A DNA stretch of 64,000 nucleotides from assembly GCF_036345255.1 (NCBI RefSeq), contig NZ_CP107783.1, positions 186,001-250,000 of the forward strand. Reading direction: 5' to 3'. The stretch is from Streptomyces sp. NBC_00569 (GTDB lineage: Bacteria > Actinomycetota > Actinomycetes > Streptomycetales > Streptomycetaceae). A program made the translations under genes and the position numbers. The notes beneath the pieces were generated by a model. That model made no database searches. It worked only from the letters and a program-made list of their open reading frames with translations, and was not told the DNA's origin. Below are positions 1 to 8,420 of this stretch, piece by piece; the first letter of the stretch is position 1, and each line of letters starts with the position of its first letter.

Positions 1-169
1 TGCCGAGAAGGGTGATTGCCGCTGCGGATCCGGAACGGGCAAGGCGGCGCAGAGGGCGTGGCAGGTGCCCTACGACGGCGGCCGCGCCCGCTGCGGTGGC
101 CAGGCCCGCCGCGTACTGAGGCCAGTTGTAGGCGATGACGTCGCGCGCGCCTGAGTGTCGTCCGCTCAT
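1..169 (-). CDS. N-terminal part of a probable SAM-dependent methyltransferase (runs off the window)
   Basis: Only about 56 codons are visible, from the ATG at 169. The peptide begins MSGRHSGARDVIAY and continues into an Ala/Gly-rich stretch that could be a membrane segment. The ATG overlaps the stop of the DUF2071 gene in an ATGA (166-169), so it is the last visible cistron of a coupled operon. I read it as a class I methyltransferase because of how it starts and because it sits behind a DUF3419 (BtaA-like) gene, where a BtaB-like N-methyltransferase is expected. The catalytic part lies outside the window, so the family call is an inference. Confidence 0.5.
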   Translation of the reverse strand, partial: MSGRHSGARDVIAYNWPQYAAGLATAAGAAAVVGHLPRPLRRLARSGSAAAITLLG

Positions 170-957
170 CGCCGGCCGCCGCTCTCGCTGCGACGCACCC
201 CACGGTGCCAGCCGTAGTCGACGCCGTCGATGTGGAATGCGTTGGCGAGCACAGGTCGGGTTCCGGCGAACGGGCCGTGATCGAAGAAGGTCAGACGGCG
301 CACGTCAACCGTCACGGGTTGCGGGTCCCATCGCGTGCGGAATGCCTTGATGACGATCACGGAGCGGGTCTGTGGCTCGTACTCGAAGGTGTACGGCAGT
401 GGTCCGGCGAAGCGGCGTGCGGCGCGCTCGTCGGCGAACGGGCTGTTCGGCGGTAGCGGCGCCGGGGTTTTGCGCAGGTCGGCGCGCACATCCAGATCGG
501 CGTGCCCGTCGGCGGTGTCGACGCAGAACTCCAAGGCGTTGCCCGTGACCTGCGAGCGTATGCGGGCCAGGCGGTAGTTGTAGCGAGTGAGCAGGTTGCC
601 GCCGAGTTGCATGAAGCGGGTGTTGGTGTCGCTGCGCAGGATGCGCAGGCCACGCATGGTGCGGCCTCCAGGGGTGGGGAAGCGGGTGAAGACGCGGTAG
701 CCGGTCAGCAGGAAGTCGCGGCCCAAGCGAGCGGGCAGCCCGGCCGGCCGCAGGTCTCGGGTATCGACCACGGCGGCGGCCACGAAGCCGTACTCCACAT
801 CCTGTGCACTGGCTCGGTAGGTGTCGAGTTCCAGGAACGGCGGCACGAGGGGGCGCAGCACCTCGGCGGGCAGGGCGTAAGTCAGGACGAGGGAATGCGC
901 GAAGTGGCTGCGTATCGATATGGGGTGACGTTGTATCAGGTACGACGGGTTCCTCAC
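166..957 (-). CDS. DUF2071 (YqjF-like) protein
   Basis: A 263-residue protein starting at the GTG at 957, which overlaps the stop of the upstream gene (GTGA, 954-957). The open frame extends upstream, but the overlap and the homology decide this start. It shows the family pattern: an N-terminal segment ALPAEVLRPLVPPFLELD, a central FRTRW-like region and a C-terminal stretch around GWHRG. No enzymatic function is established for the family; an acetoacetate-decarboxylase-like fold has been proposed. It lies between the BtaA-like gene and the methyltransferase, which suggests a role in the same lipid or small-molecule pathway (inference). Confidence 0.8.
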   Translation of the reverse strand: MRNPSYLIQRHPISIRSHFAHSLVLTYALPAEVLRPLVPPFLELDTYRASAQDVEYGFVAAAVVDTRDLRPAGLPARLGRDFLLTGYRVFTRFPTPGGRTMRGLRILRSDTNTRFMQLGGNLLTRYNYRLARIRSQVTGNALEFCVDTADGHADLDVRADLRKTPAPLPPNSPFADERAARRFAGPLPYTFEYEPQTRSVIVIKAFRTRWDPQPVTVDVRRLTFFDHGPFAGTRPVLANAFHIDGVDYGWHRGVRRSESGGRR

Positions 958-1886
958 GGATCGATCCTTCTGTCGTTGGTGCCGTCCGGGTTTGCGCCCA
1001 GACGGACTACGCGTACGACGCCCCACAGCGCGGAGCGGTCCTGTGCGGCCCAGCCGGCTCCGGCCGGTCCCGGTTCGCGGAAGCTGCGCAGGACGACGAT
1101 GCCGCCGGGGCGTACTGCGTGGCGTACGGCTGCGCGCAGTTGTCCGGCGAAGGCCGGGCCTGGACCGTCGAGCACGTTCGACAGTGTTGCGGCGTCGTAT
1201 CCGCCGCGCGGCGCTCGCTCCAGGACGTCCACCACGTCGCCCTGGACGAGGCGTACATCCGGAGCGTGCACCGGCTCCGCGTCGGGCTGTTCGGCGCCCA
1301 CGAACAGCCGCCACAGCCAGGGATTGCGGACATTGGGGTGGCGGGCGACCGTCCGCTCCAGGCGCTGCCGGAGCACTTCGTCGAAGCGCGCGGGGACCAC
1401 TGACGCGAATGAGGGAAGCAGCGCCATCGCGAGCGCCCCGCCCGGCCGCAGGGACCATCGCATCAGGCGGCGCAGCCCGGGTCCGTCCAGGTCGCTGCGC
1501 CAGCACCGGACCTGCTGGACGGGATCGTCCAGAGCTAGGAAGCCGCGCAGCGCGGCCTCACGCCAGGCAGGCAGCAGTGTCCCGGCCACGCCGCGCCCCA
1601 GTCGCATCAGTGTCTCCGCGGCGCCTTCCACGCTCGCGCCGCCCGCAAGGCGGGCGCGGGCATAGGCGAGCTGCACCGGGTTGACATCTACGGCCGTCAC
1701 GTCATGGCCGGCCTGACTCAGGGCGGCCGCAGTGTCGCCCGCGGAGGCGATGCACAGCACCCGCGAGCGCGATGCCGGCAGGACGCCGAGCTCGATGCCG
1801 TAGTCCTCGTACATCCGCCCGAACAGCAGACGCGGGCCTCCGAAACCACCGAGGATCCGGCCACGGGTCCATGGGGTGGCACTCAT
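954..1886 (-). CDS. DUF3419 family, BtaA-like aminocarboxypropyl transferase candidate
   Basis: 310 residues, start ATG at 1886, overlapping the stop of the DoxX-like gene (1883-1886). The N-terminal part holds a Rossmann SAM-binding region with VLCIASAGDTAAALSQAGH followed by VTAVDVNPVQLAYA, the signature of DUF3419. A second Rossmann-like segment (about residues 215-285) ends in RPGGIVVLRSF. The characterised family member, BtaA, transfers the 3-amino-3-carboxypropyl group of SAM to diacylglycerol in betaine-lipid synthesis. This protein is shorter than typical BtaA, so the family assignment is firm but the lipid substrate is inferred. The tight coupling with three other cistrons supports one pathway. 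Confidence 0.75.
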   Translation of the reverse strand: MSATPWTRGRILGGFGGPRLLFGRMYEDYGIELGVLPASRSRVLCIASAGDTAAALSQAGHDVTAVDVNPVQLAYARARLAGGASVEGAAETLMRLGRGVAGTLLPAWREAALRGFLALDDPVQQVRCWRSDLDGPGLRRLMRWSLRPGGALAMALLPSFASVVPARFDEVLRQRLERTVARHPNVRNPWLWRLFVGAEQPDAEPVHAPDVRLVQGDVVDVLERAPRGGYDAATLSNVLDGPGPAFAGQLRAAVRHAVRPGGIVVLRSFREPGPAGAGWAAQDRSALWGVVRVVRLGANPDGTNDRRIDP

Positions 1887-2317
1887 CGGGCCGCCGCCTT
1901 CGCAGAGGATTCCGCGACCATCCAGACCAGCGCGACGAAGGCCAGATTCTGCGTGAGCAGACGCCCGGGCTCATCGATCTGCCCCGGACTGAACAGCAGG
2001 CCACCCGCGTTGAAGCCCCCCACGAGCACCGTCTGCACGAGGGCGGCGGCCTGCGCTCGCCGCCCCGACAGCACCCAGAGACCGAGCGCCACTTCCGCAA
2101 GCCCGATGGCCACCAGCGCCGTCGTCACGGCCCATGCCGGCAGGAACGGCACATCCCCCACAATGGCCCGCTGGTCGGCCCGCCCTGGCCAGACCTTGCA
2201 CCACCACCCTTCGTAGAACCACACCAGGGCGACCGCCCCGCGCGCAGCACCCCCCAATCCCGTTTGTTCCCGAACCACATGACGGCCCTGAAGTTTGGCC
2301 GGAAGGCTCATGCGCAC
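1883..2317 (-). CDS. DoxX-like small integral membrane protein
   Basis: 144 residues with four predicted hydrophobic segments (around GAVALVWFYEGWW, AWAVTTALVAIGLAEVALG, AAALVQTVLVGG and LAFVALVWMVAE), the usual layout of DoxX-like proteins. It is the first cistron of the minus-strand operon and ends in a four-base overlap with the DUF3419 gene. The start is taken at 2317, close behind the palindrome at 2335-2348; an internal ATG two codons on is also possible. The biochemical role of DoxX-like proteins is generally unknown; here a membrane partner for the putative lipid-modifying enzymes is an inference. Confidence 0.7.
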   Translation of the reverse strand: MRMSLPAKLQGRHVVREQTGLGGAARGAVALVWFYEGWWCKVWPGRADQRAIVGDVPFLPAWAVTTALVAIGLAEVALGLWVLSGRRAQAAALVQTVLVGGFNAGGLLFSPGQIDEPGRLLTQNLAFVALVWMVAESSAKAAAR

Positions 2318-2334
2318 CCCACCGATCCGATAAG

Positions 2335-2348
2335 TTGAACGCGTTCAA
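2335..2348. promoter_or_regulatory. Perfect 14-bp palindrome, probable operator
   Basis: TTGAACGCGTTCAA is an exact inverted repeat 18 bp upstream of the DoxX-like start. It has the length and position of a TetR-type operator. No regulator gene is adjacent in the window, so the cognate repressor may lie elsewhere or in the unseen end of the operon. Confidence 0.6.
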
Positions 2349-2384
2349 ATAAACCATACGGATCGTGAACGCGGGAGATCTCGC

Positions 2385-2860
2385 ATGCGACGGACCATCA
2401 AAGCCAGGACGATCGGCGGGGTGTTCGCCGATATGGCGAGGGTCGCCGGGATCGGCGCGTGCAACCTCTACGAAGGGCCGGCCGGGAGCAGCCCAGGCAG
2501 TGGCGACGCCCTGACCGCGCACGCGGCGCATGCCGCATCCCCTGTCCTCGGCATCCGAAGTCCGGTCCACCGCACGGGACTTCCTCGCCGCCTGGGCCAG
2601 AGGTGACAATGACGGCAAAGGCAAGTTGCTCAACGACGAGGCCGGCGCCGGCGACCCCCTCATCGAATACCGCACGAGGACACCGGCCTCGTCGATGAAG
2701 CTCACGGCACGAGTGTCGCGAAGCACGACGGGCCCGTTCAGGGTCGACGCCACCTCACAGACGAGGGCTGGAAGTCGACCTGGTCCTGCGACTCCTCACT
2801 ACGGCAAGGGCAACTGCGAGTGAGTTCGCGCCTACCTGCACGACAGGCGCACCTCATGGC
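2385..2860 (+). pseudogene. Remnant of a penicillin-binding protein (signal/anchor plus MecA_N-like domain)
   Basis: Frame by frame the region matches the start of a Streptomyces class B penicillin-binding protein. First comes a membrane anchor (MRRTIKARTIGGVFADMA). A second frame follows with SASEVRSTARDFLAAWARGD and LLNDEAGAGDPLIEYR. A third frame has DEGWKSTWSCDSSL, typical of the NTF2-like MecA_N domain. At least two frameshifts are needed to join these, and no transpeptidase domain follows; degenerate insertion-sequence DNA begins within about 400 bp. I therefore call it a 5' remnant of a lost gene, not a functional ORF. Confidence 0.55.
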
Positions 2861-3239
2861 GGCCGGTGACCGCCCGTCCGCCCTCCTGCAGTTGGGGACG
2901 AGGATGCCGATGTGTGCGGCTCGAGGATTTGGGTGCGGTTGTCAGCGGCGCCGGCCAGCCGGTGGTCAGTTATGAGGTCTGCGAGGCACAGAAGGACGCT
3001 GCCGAGTGCCGGGCACCCGGAGGCGCGGAGACACAACCTCCCGCAGCTAGATTGTTCGAACCCAGGAAAGGAGATGGCGGCAGACGCGTGGGGGGTTAGC
3101 CTCGCTGTTTCGCTTTGGGTGACGAGGTGCCGCTGTGGGGTCGATCGAGGCGGTATCGGGCGGTGGGCATGGTGGGGACCCGGCGCGTTGGTCGGGTTCT
3201 CCAAGGTCTTTCGTGTCGTAGGTGGCCGGGGCAGGCTGG
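2861..3239. other. Gene-free stretch between the PBP remnant and the IS1380 transposase
   Basis: I see no supported coding region or RNA. It probably holds the distal end of the IS1380-type element, but I could not identify a clear terminal inverted repeat here. Open frames in it are extensions of the antisense transposase frames. Confidence 0.4.
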
Positions 3240-4648
3240 TCAGTTGGCGGGGCGGGGTAGGGCGGCCAGACGGTGGAAGGCGGCGGCGAGTTGGTGTCGC
3301 CAAGGCCAGGTTGCTGCGATCCGCAGATGGAGGCGGCGTCCGCCGCGGGTGAGACGGGCAGCGACGTGCAGAATCCGGTAGCGGAGTTTCTTGGGTTCGG
3401 CGGTAGCCAGCTCGCCGTCCAGCAGCAGGACGCGGGTCCAGGCCAGAAGGTCGATAGCCGCGAGGCTGAGTTCGAGCCAGGCGGCGTTGACGGAGAACAG
3501 GCGGGATGGGAAGCGTCCGAAGCCGGTGGTCTTGCCGCACCGGATGTGGTCCTCGACGGTGGCGTGTCCACGGTGGCGGACCTCCACGGAACTGGGCCGA
3601 GCCGCCGCCGGAGGACGGGGTGTCGGTGAGGAAGACCTGGTGCCGCAGGCCCTCGTCACTGTCGAACAAGGAGAGCTGGGCGCCGGGGTGCGGGCGCTCG
3701 CGGCGCACGATGATGCGGGTGCCGGCCGGGTAGCCGTTCAGGTCGACCATGCCGGTCAGCTCGGCGACCTCGGCGGACTCACGCAGGGTCCCGTCCGCGT
3801 CCAGGGCGGGGTGCCAGACCTGTTCGGGCAGGGCGCGGATCGCGCGGCGGACCGGTGCGGTGACTGCGTATCCGACCGAGAAACGCAGGTGAAGGCCGTT
3901 GTCACGCAAGGCGCGGAGATGTGTGAGGAACGCCTTCGCGCTGCCTGCGCTGTCGGTGCGGACCAGGATGTCGGTGCCGTGCCGGTGGGCGTCGGGGATC
4001 TGCGCGAGGGCCTGGTCGAGCACGGTGATGTGATCGGCGGCGGTGTTGTCTCCGGCGTTGCCCGGCCGCAGCAGCCCGGACATCGCCTCGCCGGTGTTGA
4101 CCAGGAAACACAGCAACGGGTGGAACCCGAAGCCGCCTTTGTAGGTGGGTGCGGCCTGGTCTTTCTCGGAGTGGCAGGTGACCAGCGTGGCGTCGAGGGC
4201 CAGGACCAGGCCGGGCAGTTCACGTCCGCCGGCCTTCACTGCGGGTATCGCGGCGCGGGTCTCGGCGGCCTGCAGCCAGGCCACCTCCCGGGCTGCGGCG
4301 CGGGCCGACCGCAGGCGGTCCAGTATGCGTTCGTCGACGGCTTGCCAGCAGCCGCCAAGCCGTCGGCGTGGAGGCCACCGGACCGAACACCTCGCGCTGG
4401 TCCCGCAGAACGGCCAGATCCGCGATCGCCTCGCCGCCGTCAGCGAGCATCACTGCGAGATCGGTGGCGATCCGGCCTGAGTCATAGCCGGTGCCGCGCG
4501 GCCGAAGCGGCCGGAGCACGGTGGAATACGCCGCCGTCAGCCCGGTCGCTTCGGCGAGGTCCGCCAGCAAACGTGCTCCGGCATGCCCGACCACCCCCGA
4601 CCCGTCAGTGGACACCACAAGCCGGGGCCGCGAACCGATATCCTTCAC
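3240..4648 (-). pseudogene. IS1380-family transposase, frameshifted
   Basis: Three consecutive minus-strand frames together give one IS1380-type DDE transposase. The first runs from the ATG at 4648 (MKDIGSRPRLVVSTDGSG... to TAWRLL). The second, from about 4355, contains AVDERILDRLRSARAAA, the catalytic LALDATLV segment, GFGFHPLLCFL and LVRTDSAGSAKAFL. The third, from about 3600, has EVRHRGHATVEDHIRCGK and ends at 3240. Single-base shifts near 4360 and near 3600 break it. The active-site segments are still readable, so decay is recent, but no intact product can be made. Confidence 0.85.
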
Positions 4649-4725
4649 GCAGAAAGTGCCTTCCTCTGGCGACGACAGAACCCCTAGACAAGGTCCATCG
4701 TCCCAGCTCAGGAAGGCACTTTTGC
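4649..4725. repeat. Imperfect inverted repeat upstream of the IS1380 transposase
   Basis: The arm around 4651-4665 (AGAAAGTGCCTTCCT) is repeated inverted at 4710-4722 (AGGAAGGCACTTT). It lies immediately upstream of the transposase start and so is either the element's terminus or a regulatory stem-loop. I could not match it to a partner at the far end of the element. Confidence 0.5.
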
Positions 4726-4800
4726 GTTTCTACCCAACCCTCAGCCGCACCCCAACCGAAACGGCGAGGCCAGGCATGCTGCCTCCCTGATCGCGCGCCC

Positions 4801-5265
4801 GGGCAGTTGCGGCTGCCCCCGACGAGTGACTGCGTCGAGGGTGCCGAGTTCCTTTCCTTGTGCGACCAGATCACCGTCCTGGAACAGCAACTCGGTCGGG
4901 AGGAAGTGAAGTTCGCTCCGGAGGGGCGGACCTTGCTTGCCGCAGTACTCGCACCGCTGCCCCGCGAGGTGCTGCACCGTCTTCGCCTGCTGGTACGGCC
5001 GGACACGGTCCTGTGGTGACGCCGCGGCCCGATGCAACAGCGGCACGCAGGCACCCTGCCGTCTCAAGCGGCCCGGACGACCGCCCGCCATCCGCTCGAT
5101 TCGGGATCCAGTCCCGTGAGAACAGCGGTTAGGGCTATCGCCGCATCCACGGGGAGCCGGCCGTGCTCGGGGTCAAGGTCGCTCCCTCCACCGTCCGGGA
5201 AATCCTCAAAGCCGAAGGCCTCCAGCTCGCCGATCCTGTCGCCCCTGTGTCCACCAGGCCGTGAG
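4801..5265 (+). pseudogene. Remnant of an integrase-type (IS3/IS481-like) DDE transposase
   Basis: The plus strand encodes LSLCDQITVLEQQLGREE, then TLLAAVLAPLPREVLHRL and LLVRPDTVLW up to a stop at 5019. In other frames come arginine/proline-rich pieces and finally GYRRIHGEPAVLGVKVAPS followed by a TVREILKAEGLQ segment near 5132-5230. This is the order found in the N-terminal helix-turn-helix part of Streptomyces integrase-core transposases. The DDE catalytic domain is missing and at least two frameshifts are present. Confidence 0.75.
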
Positions 5266-5295
5266 TCCGCCACTCACGGCTTTCCGCCATCGCGA

Positions 5296-5790
5296 TCATC
5301 CCGACTCCGCGCGCTCGGTGGCCGCTTCGGGAAGCGTGGCAACAAGGATGTCGGCAGCCTGGGTGACGTTGTCGGCGTCGACCGCACGGGCCATCGCCAC
5401 GCGGGCCGCATCGGCCGTCGTGGCCGACGGGACCACGAGCAGAACGAAGTGATCGTTGTCGCCACGGGTGATGAGAACGGTGTCGTCGCCGACAGGGAAG
5501 GTGTCGAAGTGCACGACCCGGTCGTCGACGACCAATCGGGTCGGGACCTCCTCCCAGGCGGCGGTGTCCAGGCCGACCCGCGTGATGGGTCCGAGGTGCG
5601 TGGTGAGCGCCTGGATCAGGGCGGGCAGCTCTGCCCTGACATCACGGGAGCGGGGCCACCAGGCGCCGTCGAGGACGCCTTCGCGGGAGTGCGTCGTCTG
5701 CAGCCGGAGCAGTGCAGTGCCGGGTTTCACCGCCCGATGGATCTCGTCGGGGAGGAGCTTCCGGGGGGTGGGGGCGTCAGATTCAGCCAT
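5296..5790 (-). CDS. DUF5994 family protein
   Basis: 164 residues, start ATG at 5790. It carries the conserved family segment LDGAWWPRSRD (about residues 40-50), followed by a predicted alpha/beta region ending in FVLLVVPSATTADAARVAMA. It is divergently arranged with a second DUF5994 gene at 6071, and the two share LDGAWWPxSRD, so they are paralogues. No function is known for the family; proteins of this type are common in Streptomyces. No signal peptide or membrane segment is visible. Confidence 0.8.
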   Translation of the reverse strand: MAESDAPTPRKLLPDEIHRAVKPGTALLRLQTTHSREGVLDGAWWPRSRDVRAELPALIQALTTHLGPITRVGLDTAAWEEVPTRLVVDDRVVHFDTFPVGDDTVLITRGDNDHFVLLVVPSATTADAARVAMARAVDADNVTQAADILVATLPEAATERAESG

Positions 5791-6031
5791 GGTGGTCCGC
5801 CTGCCTGCGCGGGGCCGCCGACACCTTATGGCCGGCGAGATACCGCCGTTGTCTCACGGTACTCCGCGTGCCTGCGATCTTGCCCGCGAGCATCAGCCGG
5901 AGGGTACCCCCGGTGGGAAATCACCTGGTCAGAACGGCTCGTCGGACCGCGGCGCGGAGTACGCTGAAGGTACCGGGAGTAACTCGAACACCCGCTCCCA
6001 CGCGGACGTCGTTTCCGGCGATCAAGACACT

Positions 6032-6053
6032 GGGCCGCCCTGCAGGGCGGCCC
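6032..6053 (+). promoter_or_regulatory. Perfect hairpin in the leader of the DUF5994 gene
   Basis: Arms GGGCCGCCC (6032-6040) and GGGCGGCCC (6045-6053) with a TGCA loop. The stem ends 17 bp before the ATG at 6071 and would overlap or crowd the ribosome-binding region of that transcript. It is not followed by a T-run. It may be a leader structure affecting translation or a terminator for transcription from upstream. Confidence 0.5.
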
Positions 6054-6070
6054 GGAGACGGGTCCGCATC

Positions 6071-6649
6071 ATGACCACGACCATCGAACGCGGCGTGGCA
6101 CGGGCGCTTGATTCCGCCCTCCCGACGCGCTTTTCCCTGACGCCGAAGACCACCCTCGCCGGCCAGTTGGACGGTGCTTGGTGGCCCCACTCGCGCGACC
6201 TCTCCACCGAGCTTCCGCCCCTGGTCGAAGCACTGGAAGGGCGTTTGGGGCGCATTACGCGCGCCATGGTGAACCCCACTCGCTGGCCCGTCGTCCCGCA
6301 CAAGGTTCCCGCCACCGGGCACACGGTGCACGTGGGCTGGTTCACCGAACTGGATCCCGACAAGATGATCCTTCTCTCCTACACCGTCGGCCGCTTCGAC
6401 CTGCTGGTGATCCCGCCCGGGACCGAACCCGCCGCAGCCGCCCGGCTCCTGACCGCCGCCGCAATCCCCGGCAGCGTCCTCACCGCCGGTGCGCTGATGT
6501 CCGACGAAGCCGCGACCGGCCGCCGAATGCGGGACACCCGAAGCAGCGAGGACACCTGGGAGAATGACGGCGGGTCCGCCCTGCCGCCCCTCCGGCACCC
6601 GGTCGTGGGCGCGCGGATGATCCCCCTGCCGGGGAACATGCGGAGATGA
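6071..6649 (+). CDS. DUF5994 family protein (second copy)
   Basis: 192 residues from the ATG at 6071; the longer open frame upstream runs through the hairpin and is rejected. It contains LDGAWWPHSRDLSTELPPL near residues 35-53, and FDLLVIPPGTEPAAAARLL, matching its divergent paralogue. The C-terminal 35 residues are unrelated to the paralogue and look disordered. The next small gene starts 4 bases downstream, suggesting co-transcription. Function unknown. Confidence 0.8.
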   Translation: MTTTIERGVARALDSALPTRFSLTPKTTLAGQLDGAWWPHSRDLSTELPPLVEALEGRLGRITRAMVNPTRWPVVPHKVPATGHTVHVGWFTELDPDKMILLSYTVGRFDLLVIPPGTEPAAAARLLTAAAIPGSVLTAGALMSDEAATGRRMRDTRSSEDTWENDGGSALPPLRHPVVGARMIPLPGNMRR

Positions 6650-6653
6650 CGAC

Positions 6654-6881
6654 ATGGAGGCCTTGATCATGCTCGCGGCAGGCGCCTTCCTGATCGCGCT
6701 CGGCCTGAGCCTGAGCCACCGACTCAACGCCAGCACGACGCACGCATCGCGGCCCACCACTTCAGCAACCCCTTCCCCACTTGGCCCTGACATCAGACCG
6801 CTCTCCGACCGAAGACCGCGGGTGGGGCACCCGACCCGATACCCGGGACGACCCACCCGCCGGCCCCTCGCTCGCCCCTGA
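6654..6881 (+). CDS. Small membrane-anchored hypothetical protein
   Basis: 75 residues starting at the ATG at 6654, 4 bases after the DUF5994 stop. One N-terminal hydrophobic segment (LIMLAAGAFLIALGLSLS) is followed by a Ser/Thr/Pro/Arg-rich tail that is probably disordered. I do not recognise a family. Its tight spacing to the upstream gene and the following small gene argues for a real cistron, but codon evidence in the tail is weak. Confidence 0.45.
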   Translation: MEALIMLAAGAFLIALGLSLSHRLNASTTHASRPTTSATPSPLGPDIRPLSDRRPRVGHPTRYPGRPTRRPLARP

Positions 6882-6895
6882 AGGGAGCAGGCACC

Positions 6896-7162
6896 ATGCA
6901 TCCCACCGACACCGCGACCCTGCCCTCGGCCGGACACGCCGAGATCCGCATCGTTGCCGCCACCCCCGAAGTCGCCCGTACGGTCGCCGAATTGCTCCGC
7001 CATGCCTTCGCCGGTACGGAACAGCGCAGTTACCCCATCCCCGAGGGCGGTACCCGGCTCCACCTCACTGTCGACACCGAAGCCGCCGCAGCACCGGCCC
7101 TCGCCTGGCTCACCACCAGCAGACCGTCTACGCGCACCGGCGCCTACGGCGACGAAGTCTGA
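6896..7162 (+). CDS. Conserved small hypothetical protein
   Basis: 88 residues, with a good ribosome-binding site (GAAGGGAGC) about 7 bases ahead of the ATG at 6896. The sequence (AEIRIVAATPEVARTVAELL, later TRLHLTVDTEAAA) has a beta-alpha-beta pattern like other small Streptomyces proteins of unknown function. It forms the end of the DUF5994 gene group. The IS605-type element begins about 25 bases downstream. Confidence 0.65.
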   Translation: MHPTDTATLPSAGHAEIRIVAATPEVARTVAELLRHAFAGTEQRSYPIPEGGTRLHLTVDTEAAAAPALAWLTTSRPSTRTGAYGDEV

Positions 7163-7185
7163 GAAAGAAAAGCGTCGGACCTTCA

Positions 7186-7270
7186 CTTGACATGCTCCCC
7201 CTCCTGAAGGAGGGGGATTCCTACGGCTCGCGCCGTGGGGTTTTCTGCTTCGTCGCCGACTGCCCGCCCG
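7186..7270 (-). ncRNA. Probable omega-RNA (reRNA) region of TnpB copy A
   Basis: In TnpB systems the guide RNA spans the 3' end of tnpB and the right end of the element. This interval holds the tnpB tail and the strong hairpin, and it is well conserved against the same part of copy B (compare 35147-35230). The guide would be the flanking sequence leftward of about 7186. Predicted by position and conservation only. Confidence 0.4.
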
Positions 7271-8420
7271 GAGAACTCCGTTGAGGTCTTACACCAGCTC
7301 CACAGACTGTCACCGCCAGCCCGGCGGCCAGAAGGTTGCGTGCCGCGTTCACGTCCCGGTCATGGGTCGTGCCGCACTCACACGTCCAGGTACGGACGTG
7401 GAGCGGCATCGTGCCCTGCACGCTGCCGCAGTGGGAGCACAGCTTGGACGAGGGGAAGAAGCGGTCGACCGCGATCACTTCCCGCCCGTACCAGGCGGCC
7501 TTGTACTCCAGCATGCTCCGCAAGTCCGACCACGCCGCATCCGAGATGGCGCGGGCCAGTTTCCGGTTCTTGACCATGTTGCGCACGGTCAGGTCCTCGA
7601 TCACGAGCGTTTGGTTTTCACGAACGAGTCGAGTGGTCAGTTGGTGCAGGTGGTCGCGGCGACGGTCGGCGATGCGGGCGTGGATCTTGGCGACCTTGCG
7701 CCGGGCCTTGGCCCGGTTCGCACTGCCCTGCTCCTTCTTCGCCATGCGGCGCTGAGCCTGGGCGAGGGCGGCACGGTCCTTGCGTTCGTGCCGAGGGTTG
7801 GCGATCTTCTCCCCGGTGGACAGAGTCAGCAGATGCTCCAGACCGACGTCGATTCCCACTGCCGCATCAGCAGCGGCAAGTGGCTCGATGGCCGGGTCCT
7901 CGCACAGCAGGGAGACGAACCAGCGCCCCGCCGCGTCCTGCGACACGGTCACCGTGGACGGGGACGCGCCCTCGGGCAGCGGGCGCGACCACACGATGTC
8001 CAGCGGCCGGGCCATCTTCGCCAGAGTCAGCTCCCCGGCACGGAACCGGAAACCGCTGGTGGTGTACTCGGCAGATTTCCGCGACTTCTTCTTCGACTTG
8101 AAGCGCGGATACTTGGCCCGCTTGGCGAAGAAGTTGGTGAATGCCGTCTGCAAGTGCCGCAACGTCTGCTGCAACGGTACGGAGGAAACCTCGTTGAGGA
8201 ACGCCAGTTCCCCTGTCTTCTTCCATGCGGTCAGCATGGCCGAGGTGGCGTTGTAGTTGACCCGCTCCTGCCGCGCCCACGCTTCGGTGCGGGCGGCAAG
8301 CGCGAGGTTGTAGACCTTGCGCACGCATCCGAACGTGCGCGACAGCTCGGCAGCCTGCGCATCGGTCGGATAGAAGCGGTACTTGAACGCCCGCTTCACA
8401 CAAGTCGTGGCCACGCTCAC
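7221..8420 (-). CDS. tnpB: RNA-guided endonuclease TnpB (IS605 OrfB type)
   Basis: 399 residues, apparently intact. The N-terminal region has KYRFYPTDAQAAELSRTFGCV, typical of OrfB. The RuvC-like site is complete: D191 in AVGIDVGLEHLL, E275 in VIEDLTV and D356 in HDRDVNAA. A zinc ribbon lies between the last two (CSHCG at 328-332 and CECG at 347-350). TnpB is a guide-RNA-directed DNA nuclease that helps retain IS200/IS605 elements. It is about 80 percent identical by eye to the protein at 35180-36379. No transposase (TnpA) accompanies it, so mobility would need one supplied in trans. Confidence 0.92.
   Translation of the reverse strand: MSVATTCVKRAFKYRFYPTDAQAAELSRTFGCVRKVYNLALAARTEAWARQERVNYNATSAMLTAWKKTGELAFLNEVSSVPLQQTLRHLQTAFTNFFAKRAKYPRFKSKKKSRKSAEYTTSGFRFRAGELTLAKMARPLDIVWSRPLPEGASPSTVTVSQDAAGRWFVSLLCEDPAIEPLAAADAAVGIDVGLEHLLTLSTGEKIANPRHERKDRAALAQAQRRMAKKEQGSANRAKARRKVAKIHARIADRRRDHLHQLTTRLVRENQTLVIEDLTVRNMVKNRKLARAISDAAWSDLRSMLEYKAAWYGREVIAVDRFFPSSKLCSHCGSVQGTMPLHVRTWTCECGTTHDRDVNAARNLLAAGLAVTVCGAGVRPQRSSPGGQSATKQKTPRREP

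Noticed and set aside
3040..3070. tRNA-like TTCGAACCC at 3055, repeated near 58077
   Set aside because: No acceptor or anticodon stem can be formed around either site; I found no tRNA in the window.
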